Positions 6,079 to 7,704 of a stretch of DNA of 7,704 nt are shown here, piece after piece. The notes under the pieces were generated by a model. It was not told the DNA's origin and searched no databases. It worked only from the letters and a program-made list of their open reading frames with translations. The DNA is from Bacteroidota bacterium (lineage in GTDB: Bacteria > Bacteroidota > Ignavibacteria > UBA10030), in NCBI GenBank assembly GCA_003453835.1, contig DMMN01000034.1:1-7704 (forward strand). The letters run 5' to 3'. The position numbers were made by a program, and so were the translations under genes. Position 1 is the stretch's first letter, and every line of letters starts with the position of its first letter.

Positions 6079-7292
6079 CCTTCCGCCTCACCCTTGAACA
6101 GCACGGCGACTTCCTTTCCGAGGGTGTTGAAAACCCGTAGTGCAGCATATCCGTGTTCTGGAATCGTAAAGTCTATCGCCGTCGACGAGTTGAACGGGTT
6201 CGGATGGTTCTGCGAAAGGGAGAACCTTCTTGCCGCCAGACCTACGTCAAGTTCCGTGGCGTAGTAGTATTCAAACGTGCCATCGTTGTCGATTTGTTTC
6301 AGGCGATACGCGAACGTGCCGGACGATGGAACTCGATCGATGAAGTGATACACTTGCGGGGACGCGCTCGTTCCGTGCCCCCGCACGAACCCGATTGCGG
6401 TCCAGTTGATTGCCCGAAGTTCACGGCTTGATGTGTAACCGGAATGGGATTCGCTCCGCTCGATCTCGAATCCATAGTTTCGAGTTTCCGTTGCGGTAGC
6501 CCAATGAAGCTCGGACGTGAGCCCTCGGGAAGTTACGGAGAAGGATGTGAGTTGGACGGGGAGGGGAGCGTTACTCCAAGTTGTTGCCACGCGGATGCCA
6601 TCAATCACAACGGTCGGAGCCAAGGTACTGGTTCCTTGTCGAAGGGCAACCGAACCGATATTTGATGGATCATTCGCTTCTGGCGAGAGCGGACCAATGG
6701 TGGGAGACGAAGGCTCAGAAGCCGGAACTCCCGAATTCAAGACGAATAAACAAACAGCATCGTTGCTGCTTCCAGTGACGAAGGAGTACTTCAAAACCAA
6801 GAGATACGTCGTGTTCATAGCGTAGTCAAAGCCTGTATACGAGACGGTATCGGTTGATTTACTCAATCCGAATGCTAAGTTATTTGATCCATCCTTCTTC
6901 ACCCAAACTCTCCCGAGGTTGGAAGAAATGGAGAATTGACCGAGGTGAAAGAAATAGTCACCGCCTTGTGCCCCAATGAAATTCGCGATGAAAGATACAT
7001 AAACGGTACCGCTCGATTGTTGCGTAAAGGTTGTGTGCACGTCCTCGCCACTCGTGCCGATGGAAGCGGCAAGTCCAAGATCCGAAGACGCGTATCCTCC
7101 GTATGATAAGCCAGTCGACGAGACGGTTGGCTGATTCGTTCCGGAAGATGCGTGTGCCGTCCATCCATTGGAGGTCAGTGCGGTGCCGCTCGTGTAAAGA
7201 AAGTTTTCTTCCAGGAGAGGTTGCGATTTCAGGGAATCTACCCAGAGGAGACGGCTGATTAGTACCACAACAACAATTCGGAAGTAGCTCAT
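6021..7292 (-). CDS. Secreted T9SS cargo protein, frameshifted near its C-terminus
   Basis: The specific function is not recognised. As read it is 423 aa. A signal peptide covers about 1-23 (VVVVLISRLLW core). A beta-rich module follows at about 28-240, with SNGWTAHASSGTN (41-53), DYFFHLGQF (112-120), TTYLLVLKYS (161-170) and VVIDGIRVATTW (228-239); this module recurs in secreted proteins of the phylum. Residues 244-350 are the familiar linker module: LPVQLTSFSV, ELHWATATETRNYGFEIERS and FAYRLKQIDNDGTFEYYYATELDV. A type A sorting domain begins at about 357 (LSQNHPNPFN) and is correct up to G405. The last 18 residues are out of frame and end at 6021, whereas the natural frame continues to a stop at 5971. 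As read, the final strands of the sorting domain are lost, so T9SS export would probably fail. The start at 7292 has AAGGAGT 5 nt upstream. The coding region right of about 6600 looks more AT-rich than lptFG. Confidence 0.85.
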   Translation of the reverse strand: MSYFRIVVVVLISRLLWVDSLKSQPLLEENFLYTSGTALTSNGWTAHASSGTNQPTVSSTGLSYGGYASSDLGLAASIGTSGEDVHTTFTQQSSGTVYVSFIANFIGAQGGDYFFHLGQFSISSNLGRVWVKKDGSNNLAFGLSKSTDTVSYTGFDYAMNTTYLLVLKYSFVTGSSNDAVCLFVLNSGVPASEPSSPTIGPLSPEANDPSNIGSVALRQGTSTLAPTVVIDGIRVATTWSNAPLPVQLTSFSVTSRGLTSELHWATATETRNYGFEIERSESHSGYTSSRELRAINWTAIGFVRGHGTSASPQVYHFIDRVPSSGTFAYRLKQIDNDGTFEYYYATELDVGLAARRFSLSQNHPNPFNSSTAIDFTIPEHGYAALRVFNTLGKEVAVLFKGEAEGCTDSPSTHRTSAPASTLS

Positions 7293-7364
7293 CGCTCACT
7301 CCTTTCGAATCGAAAGTGACACGTTGTGATTTAGATCGAAGCTGCGGTTGGAGACAGTCGAGTT

Positions 7365-7383
7365 CGTCTCTTAGCAAGAAACG
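7365..7383 (-). other. Hairpin in the long 5' leader of the T9SS cargo gene
   Basis: The minus-strand RNA CGUUUCUU-GCU-AAGAGACG can form an 8-bp stem with one G-U pair and a 3-nt loop, about 70 nt upstream of the ATG at 7292. It has no following T-run, so it is not a terminator. The function is unknown. Confidence 0.3.
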
Positions 7384-7431
7384 TAGACCAACCATAGATT
7401 CGACGGTGACTGATAGGATAGTATCGGCGGG

Positions 7432-7460
7432 AAATTACGACTTCACGAGCAAAATGTCAA
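7432..7460 (-). promoter_or_regulatory. Promoter candidate for the T9SS cargo gene
   Basis: On the minus strand a perfect TTGACA (7455-7460) is followed by 17 nt and TAATTT (7432-7437). In the Bacteroidota reading this is TTG-N20-TAATTT, the same layout as the pdxH and lptF candidates. It lies just downstream of the leftward terminator at 7484-7510, as expected for a new transcription unit. It would give a leader of about 130 nt before the ATG at 7292. Confidence 0.45.
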
Positions 7461-7480
7461 TCGCTTTCTACGAACACAAA

Positions 7481-7510
7481 TAAAAATGTCGAGACGATAG
7501 TCCCGACATT
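7481..7510 (-). terminator. Rho-independent terminator for a leftward gene at the right edge
   Basis: In minus-strand RNA, AAUGUCGGGAC pairs with GUCUCGACAUU around a UAUC loop, an 11-bp stem with one G-U pair. It is followed by UUUAUUUGUG. Flanking CAAAT and ATTTG (plus-strand 7477-7481 and 7512-7516) extend the symmetry. On the plus strand the G-U becomes an A-C mismatch and no T-run follows, so it is directional. The transcript it ends must come from a gene to the right. Confidence 0.75.
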
Positions 7511-7704
7511 CATTTGCCCAAATCGAAACCAGATCAAGCTCCCCGGCACGCCCTCCAGACGCCGGATGCTCAAGGCCAGTGCCCCTTTTGCTCGTGTCTC
7601 CAGCTCTTCAAAGAGGGCGGGCAGAGGGCCTCAATCCAATCGCCCTGATTGCGGACACCAATCCCGCGTGCGGCTGCCCCTGCCGCAGTGATACGGACAG
7701 AGAA
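7511..7704 (-). other. Unassigned right edge, possibly the 3' end of a leftward gene
   Basis: The terminator at 7484-7510 implies a leftward gene here or just beyond the edge. One minus-strand frame is open from the edge to a TGA at 7570-7572 (44 residues, including VRNQGDWIEALC), ending about 60 nt before the terminator. The other two minus frames stop at 7608 and 7631. The 44 residues match no family I recognise and the length is within chance. Together with 7293-7486 (leader, promoter candidate, terminator) this makes about 410 bp with no identified gene. Confidence 0.25.

Noticed and set aside
5966..6148. 60-codon minus-strand frame over the frameshift site
   Set aside because: It is the third frame and is neither the head nor the tail of the sorting domain. 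The true tail is in the frame ending at 5971.
6958..7395. 145-codon minus-strand frame starting upstream of the cargo gene
   Set aside because: It overlaps the signal peptide and N-terminal module of the supported gene in another frame, with no SD and Arg-rich content.
1..7704. Search for CRISPR arrays, tRNA/rRNA genes, transposases, attachment sites, defence or biosynthetic clusters
   Set aside because: No direct-repeat/spacer pattern, cloverleaf, transposase motif or defence enzyme was seen. The only repeats are the protein-level arrays in the secreted protein.

Overview
The window looks like chromosomal DNA from a Gram-negative bacterium of the Bacteroidota/Chlorobiota (FCB) superphylum, perhaps an Ignavibacteria-like lineage. 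Three things support this. Two secreted proteins end in the type A C-terminal sorting domain of the type IX secretion system (T9SS), with the motifs QNFPNPF and QNHPNPF. A tandem pair of LptF/LptG-type lipopolysaccharide (LPS) export permeases implies an outer membrane. Three intergenic promoter candidates share the layout TTG-N20-TAnnTT, close to the Bacteroidota consensus. The lineage below phylum is inference. I see no tRNA, rRNA, CRISPR array, transposase or phage gene.

Left part (1-2986): the 5' part of pdxH (pyridoxamine 5'-phosphate oxidase) runs leftward off the window edge. A 135-bp divergent intergenic region with back-to-back promoter candidates separates it from a rightward two-gene operon, lptF-lptG, whose genes overlap by 4 bp (ATGA). 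lptF has no visible Shine-Dalgarno (SD) sequence, and its promoter candidate ends about 10 bp before the ATG, so its mRNA may be almost leaderless.

Right part (3031-7292): two leftward genes for secreted, probably T9SS-exported, surface proteins. The 945-residue protein has a signal peptide, a lamin-tail-like domain, three fibronectin-III-like repeats of exactly 96 residues, three further repeats of exactly 103 residues, and a sorting domain. The gene upstream of it encodes a signal peptide, a beta-rich module common in this phylum, a linker module and a sorting domain. In the sequence as given, the last part of that sorting domain is frameshifted. The correct tail is intact in another frame down to a stop at 5971, and a 7-bp tandem-repeat contraction would explain the break exactly.

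Right edge (7293-7704): a roughly 130-nt leader with a hairpin, a promoter candidate (7432-7460), then a strong leftward rho-independent terminator (7484-7510) that must serve a leftward gene ending at or beyond the right edge. No frame in 7511-7704 can be assigned with confidence.

The genes form an ordinary envelope/surface neighbourhood plus a vitamin B6 gene. I do not see a clearly new biological system. The points most worth a second look are the frameshifted sorting domain, the exact-period repeat arrays, the near-leaderless lptF and the shared promoter layout.
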